A stretch of DNA of 5,057 nucleotides from Pseudomonadota bacterium. Lineage in GTDB: Bacteria > Pseudomonadota > Gammaproteobacteria > Steroidobacterales > Steroidobacteraceae. The notes beneath the pieces are model-generated. The model had not been told where the DNA came from, made no database searches, and saw nothing but the letters and a program-made list of their open reading frames with translations. Position numbers and translations under genes: made by a program. Below, one piece after another: positions 1 through 5,057 of the stretch (position 1 is its first letter; each line of letters begins with the position of its first letter). The stretch covers positions 1-5,057 of the forward strand of contig JAJXZV010000148.1 of NCBI GenBank assembly GCA_021779875.1, in the 5' to 3' direction.

Positions 1-882
1 GTCGCGGTGGTACAGCCGCGCGAAGATGCCGAGCACCTTGATGTGCCGCTGCAGACCCATGAGGTCAAACCAGCGCAGGAAGTCCCGGGCGTCTCCCGGC
101 AGGGCGAAGCCCGCCTCGAGCAGCGCCGCCCGGTGCCCGAGGGCCCAGTCGCGCACGCGCTCGGCCGGCCAGGCGACGTAGCAGTCCTTGAGCAGCGAGA
201 CCAGGTCGTAGGTGACCGGTCCGTGCATCGCATCCTGGAAGTCGATGATGCCGGGGCTGCCCGGCTCGCAGACCAGGAGATTGCGCGAGTGGTAGTCGCG
301 GTGCACGAAGGTCTGCGGCTGGGCCTGCGCCTCGCGTGCGAGCGCGTCGAAGGTCTCCTCGAGCAGCTGCCGCTCCTGCCCGCTCAGGTCGAGGCGCAGG
401 TGCGTCTCGAGGAACCAACGGGGCATGAGCTGCATCTCGCGGACGAGGTACTCGCGGTCATAGGCCGGCAGCCCGCGCGCCGCGTGCCCGCCGCCGCTCT
501 GCAGGCGCGCCAGCGCGGCCATCGCATCCCCGTACAGGCGGTCGACCTCGCGGCCCGCATCGAGGTCCTCGAGATACAGCCTCGAGCCGAGATCCGTCAG
601 CAGCAGCAGCCCCCGGTCCACGTCGCTCGCCAGGACCACCGGCACGTTCAAGCCCAGGTCGTGCATCAGGCGGGCGACGCGCACGAACGGCCGCACGTCC
701 TCCCGGGCCGGCGGCGCGTCCATCACGATGAAGCTGTCCGAATCCCGGGTGAGGCGGAAATATCGGCGGAAGCTCGCATCCGCCGAAGCCGGCTCGATCC
801 GCCCGTCCGCGAATCCGAGATCCTCCGTCACCCAGCGCCTCAGCAGCTCGAGGCGCGAATCGCTTGCATCCGATAAACCCAT
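1..882 (-). CDS. amgK: AmgK-type N-acetylmuramate/N-acetylglucosamine anomeric kinase, C-terminus cut off by window edge
   Basis: Seen: an open frame of 294 codons starts at the ATG complementary to 880-882 and has no stop before position 1. It carries the aminoglycoside-phosphotransferase (APH) kinase fold. An N-lobe has FRRYFRLT near residues 38-45 and SFIVMDAPPARED near 50-62. The catalytic loop HRDYHSRNLL has H194, D196 and N201, and the metal-binding motif IIDFQDAMHGPVTYDL has D214 and D217. No signal peptide is visible, so it is cytoplasmic. Known: in Pseudomonas this APH subgroup phosphorylates MurNAc (and GlcNAc) at C1, feeding MurU in the peptidoglycan recycling route that bypasses de novo MurA and lowers fosfomycin sensitivity. 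The family is about 330-350 residues, so roughly 40-50 C-terminal residues are missing. Inferred: the AmgK assignment over a generic APH kinase rests on these motifs plus divergence from lptD, which matches Pseudomonas. murU is the expected next gene off the left edge. An AGGCGA at 898-893 lies 10 bases before the start and may be its ribosome binding site. An ATG at 892-890 is out of frame and not used. Confidence 0.9.
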   Translation of the reverse strand, partial: MGLSDASDSRLELLRRWVTEDLGFADGRIEPASADASFRRYFRLTRDSDSFIVMDAPPAREDVRPFVRVARLMHDLGLNVPVVLASDVDRGLLLLTDLGSRLYLEDLDAGREVDRLYGDAMAALARLQSGGGHAARGLPAYDREYLVREMQLMPRWFLETHLRLDLSGQERQLLEETFDALAREAQAQPQTFVHRDYHSRNLLVCEPGSPGIIDFQDAMHGPVTYDLVSLLKDCYVAWPAERVRDWALGHRAALLEAGFALPGDARDFLRWFDLMGLQRHIKVLGIFARLYHRD

Positions 883-899
883 GCTTGACCATTCGCCTA

Positions 900-912
900 C
901 CGCGAAACGCGG
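900..912. repeat. Inverted repeat CCGCG-AAA-CGCGG
   Basis: Arms 900-904 and 908-912 are exact reverse complements around an AAA loop. If amgK is transcribed from the -10 candidate at 925-920, its start would fall near 913 and the repeat would form a hairpin at the extreme 5' end of the amgK message. It could equally be a small operator or chance, since GC-rich DNA makes 5-base inverted repeats easily. Confidence 0.35.
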
Positions 913-919
913 CGCCATC

Positions 920-925
920 AGTATA
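920..925 (-). promoter_or_regulatory. Candidate -10 box for amgK (TATACT)
   Basis: On the minus strand 925-920 reads TATACT, five of six bases of the sigma-70 -10 consensus, about 38 bases before the amgK ATG and with a predicted start near 913. The -35 position at 17-base spacing reads GCAAAG, which is poor, and there is no TGn extension, so the call rests on the -10 and its location only. The same palindrome reads TATACC on the plus strand, but a transcript from it would start at or inside the lptD ribosome binding site, so a role for lptD is unlikely. Confidence 0.3.
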
Positions 926-930
926 CCGAC

Positions 931-937
931 TAAGGCG
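931..937 (+). promoter_or_regulatory. Shine-Dalgarno that sets the lptD start
   Basis: TAAGGCG matches the anti-Shine-Dalgarno complement TAAGGAG at six of seven bases and ends 7 bases before the TTG at 945. It is the best-placed ribosome binding site for any in-frame start of lptD. The TTG at 885 has none. The TTG at 864 has only AGGCG at 851-855 and lies inside amgK. Confidence 0.6.
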
Positions 938-944
938 ATTCACT

Positions 945-3356
945 TTGCTCAGGGATGTCCATCTTTCGGCCGCATCCGCGATCATCCTCTGCCTGCAGGC
1001 GACCGCGACGGTGCGAGCCGCCGGCCAATGCCCGGCGCCGCCGAAGCACGTCGTGCCCCCCGAGCTCGTGGTTCCGGAGGACGATCACCGGATCCACATC
1101 GAGAGCGACGACGCGCTGCTCACGGTGGATGGCCACGCGGTCGTGAGCGGACACGTGAAGGTGCGCCAGGACGACCGCATCGTGTCGGCCGATTCGGTCG
1201 TATACGACGAGAAGACCGGCAAGGTGACGGTCAAGGGCTCGGTGAATTTCGAGAATCCGAAGCTGCGCATCGACAGCGACTCCGGCGCGTACGACACCAT
1301 CGGCGCGGGCAGCTTCGACGAGGCCAACTTCCAGATATTCGACCGCAACGGCCGCGGTTTCGCGCGCGAGATCGCCTTGAGCCCCGACGGCAAGCTGGAC
1401 ATGACCCAGGTCCGCTACACCACCTGCCCGCCGGGCAAGCAGGATTGGATGCTGCAGGCGACCTCCATCAACCTCGACACCGTCGCGCAACAGGGGATCG
1501 GGCGCGGCGTGGTGATGCGCTTCCAGGACGTGCCGATCTTCTACACGCCCTACCTCTCCTTCCCCCTGGGGGACGAGCGCAAGAGCGGCGTGCTGTTCCC
1601 GACCTTCGGCCACACGGGCAACAACGGCTTCGAGCTGGACGTGCCGTACTACTTCAACATGGCGCCGAATTACGATCTCACGCTCACGCCGGGGGTGCTG
1701 ACGGCCCGGGGCGTCCAGCTCGGCGGCGAATTCCGCTACCTGACCGCCAGCTCGACCGGCAGGCTCGAGACCAATTTCCTGCCGAACGACGCGCAGACGC
1801 ACAGCGACCGCAGCTACCTGCACTACACCGACGTCACGAACCTCGCGCCCGGACTGCGCCTCGGCGCGGACATCTCGAACGTCAGCGACATCAACTACTT
1901 CGGGGATTTCGCGGTCGGCTCCGAGCAGACCAGCGTGACCTATCTCGAGCGGCGCACCGACCTGAAATACTACGACGACGTGTGGCGCATACGCGCGCAG
2001 CTGCAGAACTGGCAGACCATCGACAATCTCGTCGACCCGACCTTGCGGCCCTACTCGCGCGTGCCTGCGGTCGAGGCCGAAGGCTTGATGCCGCTCTGGG
2101 GAAGCCCGCTCGAGTTCCTGCTGAACGGCGAGGCGGTGAACTTCCTGCGCGAGATCGGCCCGACCGGCGTGCGTCTCGACGTCTCGCCGGAGCTGCGCTG
2201 GTCGAGCCGCGGGTCCGGCTATTTCCTCGAGCCGGCCGTCGGCTATCACTTCACCCAATACGACCTCAAGAACGCGGGGCCCGGCGAACCCTCCACCCCC
2301 ACCCGCTCGCTGCCCTACGCGCGCCTCGATTCGGGACTGCTGTTCGAGCGTGACACGGGCCCGGACGGGCAGCGCGCCCAGACCCTCGAGCCGCGGATCA
2401 TGTACAGCTACGTTCCCTACCGGAACCAGGACAATCTTCCGATCTTCGACACAGGCCTGCCCGACCTCAACCTCACCGAGCTGTTCCGCACCAACCGTTA
2501 CGTGGGCGACGACCGCATCAGCGACGCCAATCAGGTCGCGGTGGCCATGACCACACGGCTGTTCGATCAGACCAGCGGCGCCGAGTACCTGGCGGCGACC
2601 CTGGGGCAGATCCACTATTTCTCCCCGCCGCGCGTCGAACTGCCCGCCTACCTGCTGCAGAACCCGTTCGGCGCCTTCACGCTGCCCCCGCCGCGGGTCA
2701 ACATGTTCACGCTGCCGGGCAATTATTCCTACGTGATGTCGCCCAACGGCATGTTCGGCCCGAACCTGGTCGCGCTGCCGCCCGGCTACTACAACCCGGG
2801 TTACTACGGCAACTTGAGCCCCTTGATGCGCGCCGCCGCGGGCGCGGCCGCCCTGTCCCCGGCGATCTACGGCGGCTCGGATCTGGTCGCGGAAGTGGCC
2901 CTCACGGGCTACCGGCACTGGAACGTCGACATGGACTACCAGTGGAACCCGTACACCTCGCAGACCGACAAGTCCGAGATCTCCCTGCAATACCATCCGG
3001 ACCCGTCCCGTGTGGTGAACCTCGGATACCGGTTCCAGACCGGCATTCTCAAGGAGTGGGACGGCTCCTTCGCCTGGCCGATCACCGACCACTGGAGTTC
3101 GGTGGGCCGCTGGGTCTACTCGATTCCCGACAAGCAGACCATCGAGCAGGTGGCCGGCGTCGCCTACAAGAGCTGCTGCTGGCGCCTGGAGCTGGTGCAG
3201 CGCCGCTACCTGACCAATCGACTGGGCGGACTGGACACCTCGATTGCATTACAATTGGAACTGACCGGCCTGAGTTCGGTCGGAAAACCGGCGGATTCCT
3301 TCCTGGAACAGGAGATACGCGGGTACACGTCGCGCCCCAGCTCACAGCTGCCGTGA
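945..3356 (+). CDS. lptD: LPS-assembly protein LptD, outer-membrane barrel
   Basis: LptD forms the outer-membrane LptD/LptE translocon that takes lipopolysaccharide from LptA and inserts it into the outer leaflet. From the TTG at 945 the product is 803 residues (E. coli 784). Seen: a signal peptide with core LSAASAIILCLQATAT and likely cleavage after VRA (residue 25), then an OstA/LptA-like jellyroll (about 50-135). The barrel domain follows with PIFYTPYLSFPLGDERKSG (197-215), PYYFNMAPNYD (234-244), QTLEPRIMYSYVPYRNQ (479-495) and NRYVGDDRISDAN (517-529). All four disulfide cysteines are present: C29, C161 and the pair C744-C745, matching E. coli C31, C173, C724 and C725. Odd: a 78-residue low-charge insertion at 567-644 (separate entry). 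Start: TTG 945 is chosen for its ribosome binding site and compact signal peptide. In-frame TTGs at 885 and 864 would add 20 or 27 residues (RLRRF region) and overlap or abut amgK. First gene of the operon with surA and pdxA. Function is near certain, exact start less so. Confidence 0.96.
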   Translation: MLRDVHLSAASAIILCLQATATVRAAGQCPAPPKHVVPPELVVPEDDHRIHIESDDALLTVDGHAVVSGHVKVRQDDRIVSADSVVYDEKTGKVTVKGSVNFENPKLRIDSDSGAYDTIGAGSFDEANFQIFDRNGRGFAREIALSPDGKLDMTQVRYTTCPPGKQDWMLQATSINLDTVAQQGIGRGVVMRFQDVPIFYTPYLSFPLGDERKSGVLFPTFGHTGNNGFELDVPYYFNMAPNYDLTLTPGVLTARGVQLGGEFRYLTASSTGRLETNFLPNDAQTHSDRSYLHYTDVTNLAPGLRLGADISNVSDINYFGDFAVGSEQTSVTYLERRTDLKYYDDVWRIRAQLQNWQTIDNLVDPTLRPYSRVPAVEAEGLMPLWGSPLEFLLNGEAVNFLREIGPTGVRLDVSPELRWSSRGSGYFLEPAVGYHFTQYDLKNAGPGEPSTPTRSLPYARLDSGLLFERDTGPDGQRAQTLEPRIMYSYVPYRNQDNLPIFDTGLPDLNLTELFRTNRYVGDDRISDANQVAVAMTTRLFDQTSGAEYLAATLGQIHYFSPPRVELPAYLLQNPFGAFTLPPPRVNMFTLPGNYSYVMSPNGMFGPNLVALPPGYYNPGYYGNLSPLMRAAAGAAALSPAIYGGSDLVAEVALTGYRHWNVDMDYQWNPYTSQTDKSEISLQYHPDPSRVVNLGYRFQTGILKEWDGSFAWPITDHWSSVGRWVYSIPDKQTIEQVAGVAYKSCCWRLELVQRRYLTNRLGGLDTSIALQLELTGLSSVGKPADSFLEQEIRGYTSRPSSQLP
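2643..2876 (+). other. Pro/Tyr/Asn/Gly-rich insertion within the LptD barrel
   Basis: LptD residues 567-644 (counting from TTG 945) lie between the strand ending GQIHYF and the one starting SDLVAEVALTGYRHW. The 78 residues hold 13 Pro and 8 Tyr, no Asp, Glu or Lys, and only two Arg. Small internal echoes are visible: FTLP twice, and GYYNPGYYGN. An Ala-rich patch (RAAAGAAALSP) closes it. From memory of E. coli and Pseudomonas LptD this segment is usually about 10-25 residues. The frame is unbroken on both sides, so it is a real in-frame insertion. Because periplasmic turns in such barrels are short, I infer an extracellular loop. Confidence 0.6.
3257..3284 (+). promoter_or_regulatory. Candidate sigma-E/AlgU-type promoter for surA inside lptD
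   Basis: GGAACTG at 3257-3263 matches the sigma-E -35 consensus GGAACTT except the last base. After a 16-base spacer, TCGGA at 3280-3284 matches the TCTGA-type -10 at four of five bases. Predicted start is near 3291, giving a leader of about 97 bases to the surA ATG. The -35 sits at the end of a locally AT-rich stretch (3243-3260) with codons ATT, GCA, TTA, CAA, TTG, GAA that differ from the C/G-ending codons around them. Known: surA belongs to the sigma-E envelope-stress regulon in E. coli. This is a motif match by eye only. Confidence 0.4.
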
Positions 3357-3394
3357 TGCGGAAAATTCCCCAACAAATGATCGAGTTATGTTGA
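3356..3394 (+). other. 12-codon mini-ORF bridging lptD stop and surA start
   Basis: An ATG at 3356-3358 shares its A with the lptD stop (TGATG) and opens MRKIPQQMIELC, ending at TGA 3392-3394, four bases into surA. It has no Shine-Dalgarno of its own. If ribosomes finishing lptD reinitiate here, they would terminate on top of the surA ATG at 3388, giving stop-start coupling across an otherwise untranslated 31-base gap. I doubt that the peptide itself has a function. It may be chance. Confidence 0.2.
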
Positions 3395-4692
3395 AAAAAG
3401 CACTATTGATCGGCCTTCTGGCGGCGGTCGCGACGCTGCCGCGGGTGCAGGCGCAGACCCGGGACATCGGCGTGCACGGGGAGCTCCTGGACCGCATTGC
3501 CGCCGTGGTCAACGAAGGCCTGGTGCTGAGGAGCGAGCTCGACGCCCAGATGGCCTCGGTCACCAAGCGCCTGCAGGAGCAGCACGTCGAAATGCCCTCC
3601 CAGAGCGTGCTGAAGCAGCAGGTGCTCGACCGCCTGATCCTCCAGGAAATCCAGATGCAGCGTGCCAAGCGGATCGGGCTGACCATCACCGATGAGCAGC
3701 TGAACGGCACCCTGCAGGAGATCGCCGCGCGCAACAAGATCCCCTTCGATCAGCTGCCCACCGCGCTCGAGGCCCAGGGCGTCGACTACAAGGTGTACCG
3801 CGAGTCCATGCGCCGGGAACTGACCTTGAGCGCACTGCGGCAGCGCGACGTCATCTCGCGGATCACGGTGACGCCGCGCGAGCTGGATCAGTATCTCGAG
3901 CGGCAGCAATCGAGCGCCGCGAACGACGAGTTCAACGTCTCCCACATCCTGCTGTCGCTGCCGGCGGCGGCCACCCCGCAGCAGTTCCTCGAGATCGAGA
4001 AGAAGGCGGCCGAAATAGCCGCCCGCGCGCAGAAGGGCGAGGACTTCAGCCAGCTCGCCCTGGTCAACTCGAACAGCCAGACCGCCCTCGACGGCGGCCA
4101 GCTCGGTTGGCGCAAGGGCAGCCAGCTGCCCCAGTTCATCCTCGACCTGGTGACCAAGATGAAGCCCGGCGAGGTCAGCGCGCCGGTGCGCACGCCGAGC
4201 GGCTTCAACATCATCAAGCTGAACGAGCACCGCAGCGGCGAGGCGCCGGTCATCGTCAATCAGATCCACGTGCGCCACATCCTCATGAAGCCGAACGAGC
4301 TCAACGACGACGAGACCGTGAGGCAGAAGCTCGGCAAGCTGCGCGACCGCATCCTGCAAGGCGAGGATTTCGCGGGTATCGCGTCCACGACCTCCGAGGA
4401 CCCGGGATCGGCGCCCGACGGCGGCGACCTAGGGTGGACCGGGCCCGGAACGTTCGTGCCGGAATTCGACAAGGCCATCGGGGATCTGAAGACCGGCGAG
4501 ATCAGCCAGCCGTTCAAGACCCGCTACGGCTGGCACATCGCGCAGATGCAGGGCACCCGGACCTACGACAGCACCGACGACGTCAGGCGCCAGCGCGCGT
4601 TCGCCGCGATCCGCGAGAGCAAGGCGGACGAGGAGACCGAGCTGTGGCTGCGCCGGCTGCGCGACGAGGCCTTCGTCGAAGTCAAGATGTAG
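3388..4692 (+). CDS. surA: Periplasmic chaperone and peptidyl-prolyl isomerase SurA
   Basis: SurA escorts unfolded outer-membrane barrels, LptD among them, across the periplasm to the BAM complex, and has parvulin-type prolyl isomerase modules. The product is 434 residues (E. coli 428). Seen: a signal peptide MLKKALLIGLLAAVATLPRV, cleaved probably after QA at residue 22, then the N-terminal chaperone domain opening LDRIAAVVNEGLVLRSEL (34-51) and running to about 175. Parvulin domain 1 (about 181-282) has VSHILLSLP and DGGQLGW. Parvulin domain 2 (about 293-390) has VRHILMKP and SEDPGSAPDGGDLGWTGPG. The C-terminal helix (about 396-434) completes the chaperone module. Start: this ATG gives a standard signal peptide. 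No canonical Shine-Dalgarno is visible (only GAG two bases upstream), but the start region is AT-rich and probably unstructured. It lies 31 bases after lptD and 2 bases before pdxA. Likely regulated by the operon promoter, by coupling, and possibly by the sigma-E-like site at 3257. Confidence 0.97.
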   Translation: MLKKALLIGLLAAVATLPRVQAQTRDIGVHGELLDRIAAVVNEGLVLRSELDAQMASVTKRLQEQHVEMPSQSVLKQQVLDRLILQEIQMQRAKRIGLTITDEQLNGTLQEIAARNKIPFDQLPTALEAQGVDYKVYRESMRRELTLSALRQRDVISRITVTPRELDQYLERQQSSAANDEFNVSHILLSLPAAATPQQFLEIEKKAAEIAARAQKGEDFSQLALVNSNSQTALDGGQLGWRKGSQLPQFILDLVTKMKPGEVSAPVRTPSGFNIIKLNEHRSGEAPVIVNQIHVRHILMKPNELNDDETVRQKLGKLRDRILQGEDFAGIASTTSEDPGSAPDGGDLGWTGPGTFVPEFDKAIGDLKTGEISQPFKTRYGWHIAQMQGTRTYDSTDDVRRQRAFAAIRESKADEETELWLRRLRDEAFVEVKM

Positions 4693-4694
4693 CG

Positions 4695-5057
4695 TTGACA
4701 CCGAGGATCGCCATCACGTCGGGGGAGCCCGCGGGCATCGGACCCGACGTGTGCGTCATGCTCGCGTCGCGCCCGTGCCCCCGTGAATTGATCGTCGTCG
4801 GGGACGCGGACCTGCTCGCCTCGACCGCCGCGTCGCTCGGGCTGCGGCTCGACCTGGAGCGCTACGATCCAGCGCGCAGCCCCGCCCCGAACCGGCCGGG
4901 CGTCCTCGAGGTGCTGCACGTGCCCACGGCGGTGCCGGTGGTCCCCGGCAAGCTCGATCGGCGCAACGCCGCCTACGTGCTCGAGACGCTCGATCGCGCG
5001 TGCGACGGCTGCACCACCGGCGAGTTCGCCGCCATGGTGACGGCGCCGGTGCAAAAG
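4695..5057 (+). CDS. pdxA: 4-hydroxythreonine-4-phosphate dehydrogenase PdxA, N-terminal part, runs off window
   Basis: PdxA oxidises 4-phosphohydroxy-L-threonine with NAD(P) to a product that decarboxylates to 3-amino-2-oxopropyl phosphate. PdxJ condenses that with deoxyxylulose phosphate to pyridoxine phosphate (DXP-dependent vitamin B6 route, cytoplasm). Seen: 121 codons with no stop, covering about a third of a protein usually near 330 residues. Family signatures are RIAITSGEPAGIGPDV (4-19), KLDRRNAAYVLETLDRA near 84-100 and VTAPVQK (115-121) at the edge. The metal-binding histidines lie beyond the window. Start: TTG 4695 is the only usable start that keeps the TSGEPAGIGP motif, since the next candidates (GTG codon 19, ATG codon 22) fall after it. 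No clear ribosome binding site is visible, and the two-base spacing from the surA stop points to translational coupling. Odd: Gln120 replaces the His of the PVHK motif I recall from E. coli and P. aeruginosa. Confidence 0.94.
   Translation, partial: MTPRIAITSGEPAGIGPDVCVMLASRPCPRELIVVGDADLLASTAASLGLRLDLERYDPARSPAPNRPGVLEVLHVPTAVPVVPGKLDRRNAAYVLETLDRACDGCTTGEFAAMVTAPVQK

Larger units (their letters stand above)
883..944. promoter_or_regulatory. Divergent amgK/lptD control region
   Basis: This 62-base gap separates the amgK ATG from the chosen lptD TTG and must hold, or lie next to, the promoters of both transcripts. It contains a perfect 5-base inverted repeat (900-912), a GTATAC palindrome (921-926) that gives a near-consensus -10 on the minus strand, and the lptD ribosome binding site (931-937). 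No convincing plus-strand sigma-70 promoter is visible: TTGACC at 885-890 resembles a -35 but has no -10 at proper spacing. No GAACTT-type sigma-E -35 was found upstream of lptD. The lptD promoter may therefore lie inside the start of amgK or be of a type I do not recognise. Confidence 0.5.

Noticed and set aside
7..876. Plus-strand open frame of 289 codons across amgK
   Set aside because: It is antisense to a frame with full AmgK kinase motifs. Its translation is rich in Arg, Ala, Gln and Val with no recognisable domain, as expected from the mirror of a GC-rich gene.
885..913. TTGACC (885-890) as a -35 box for lptD
   Set aside because: The -10 position at 17-base spacing reads CGCGGC, and the TATACC at 922 is about 31 bases away, too far to pair with it.
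954..960. ATG at 955 as the lptD start
   Set aside because: It is out of frame with lptD. Using it would need a frameshift, and the reading frame from 945 through the signal peptide and C29 is intact without one.
728..2353. Plus-strand open frame of 541 codons overlapping amgK and lptD
   Set aside because: It is out of frame with lptD, very Arg-rich and without domains. It ends without reference to any gene boundary and looks like a GC-driven shadow.
930..3092. Minus-strand open frame of 720 codons covering most of lptD
   Set aside because: Length alone is not evidence in GC-rich DNA. Its product is a low-complexity Val/Arg/Ala/Glu mixture with no motif, and the plus-strand frame is unmistakably LptD.
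3232..3255. Sigma-70 promoter TGGACA...TACAAT before surA
   Set aside because: Both boxes look good singly, but the spacer is 12 bases, well short of the 16-18 needed. The sigma-E-like reading a few bases on has correct spacing.
3277..3290. Small hairpin CGGT...ACCG near the end of lptD as a terminator
   Set aside because: The stem is four to five bases with no T run after it, and it lies inside the lptD coding frame with surA following closely.
3403..4359. Minus-strand open frame of 318 codons opposite surA
   Set aside because: The plus strand carries the complete SurA domain set. The antisense product is Leu/Ala/Gly/Arg-rich with no family resemblance.
4563..5054. Minus-strand open frame of 163 codons over the surA-pdxA junction
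   Set aside because: It runs opposite two well-recognised protein frames and has no motif of its own.

Overview
The window reads as a piece of the core chromosome of a high-GC gammaproteobacterium, roughly two-thirds G+C by eye. It holds four protein genes in an order long known from Pseudomonas and many other gammaproteobacteria: amgK on the minus strand, diverging from lptD-surA-pdxA on the plus strand. I cannot name the genus from the sequence. The amgK/lptD divergence argues against an enterobacterium and fits a pseudomonad-like, Xanthomonadales-like or Nevskiales/Steroidobacter-like lineage.

Layout. Positions 1-882 (minus) hold the N-terminal 294 codons of an AmgK-type sugar kinase, whose 3' end runs off the left edge. 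Positions 883-944 are a 62-base divergent control region with an inverted repeat, a candidate -10 box for amgK and the lptD ribosome binding site. Positions 945-3356 hold lptD, starting at TTG. Positions 3357-3387 are a 31-base gap bridged by a 12-codon mini-ORF. Positions 3388-4692 hold surA. pdxA starts at a TTG at 4695, two bases after the surA stop, and runs off the right edge after 121 codons. No tRNA, rRNA, mobile element, CRISPR array or clear terminator is visible.

How the genes work together. LptD is the outer-membrane barrel that inserts lipopolysaccharide. SurA is the periplasmic chaperone that helps deliver barrels, including LptD, for assembly, so substrate and chaperone are co-transcribed. 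PdxA makes pyridoxal phosphate and is a conserved passenger of this operon. AmgK feeds recycled cell-wall sugars back to peptidoglycan synthesis. The divergent promoter region therefore sits between peptidoglycan recycling and outer-membrane biogenesis.

I see no previously undescribed system here. The points worth a second look are a sigma-E-like promoter motif inside the 3' end of lptD aimed at surA, a 78-residue nearly uncharged Pro/Tyr/Asn/Gly-rich insertion in the LptD barrel, a mini-ORF that could couple lptD to surA translation, and TTG starts on two of the three operon genes.
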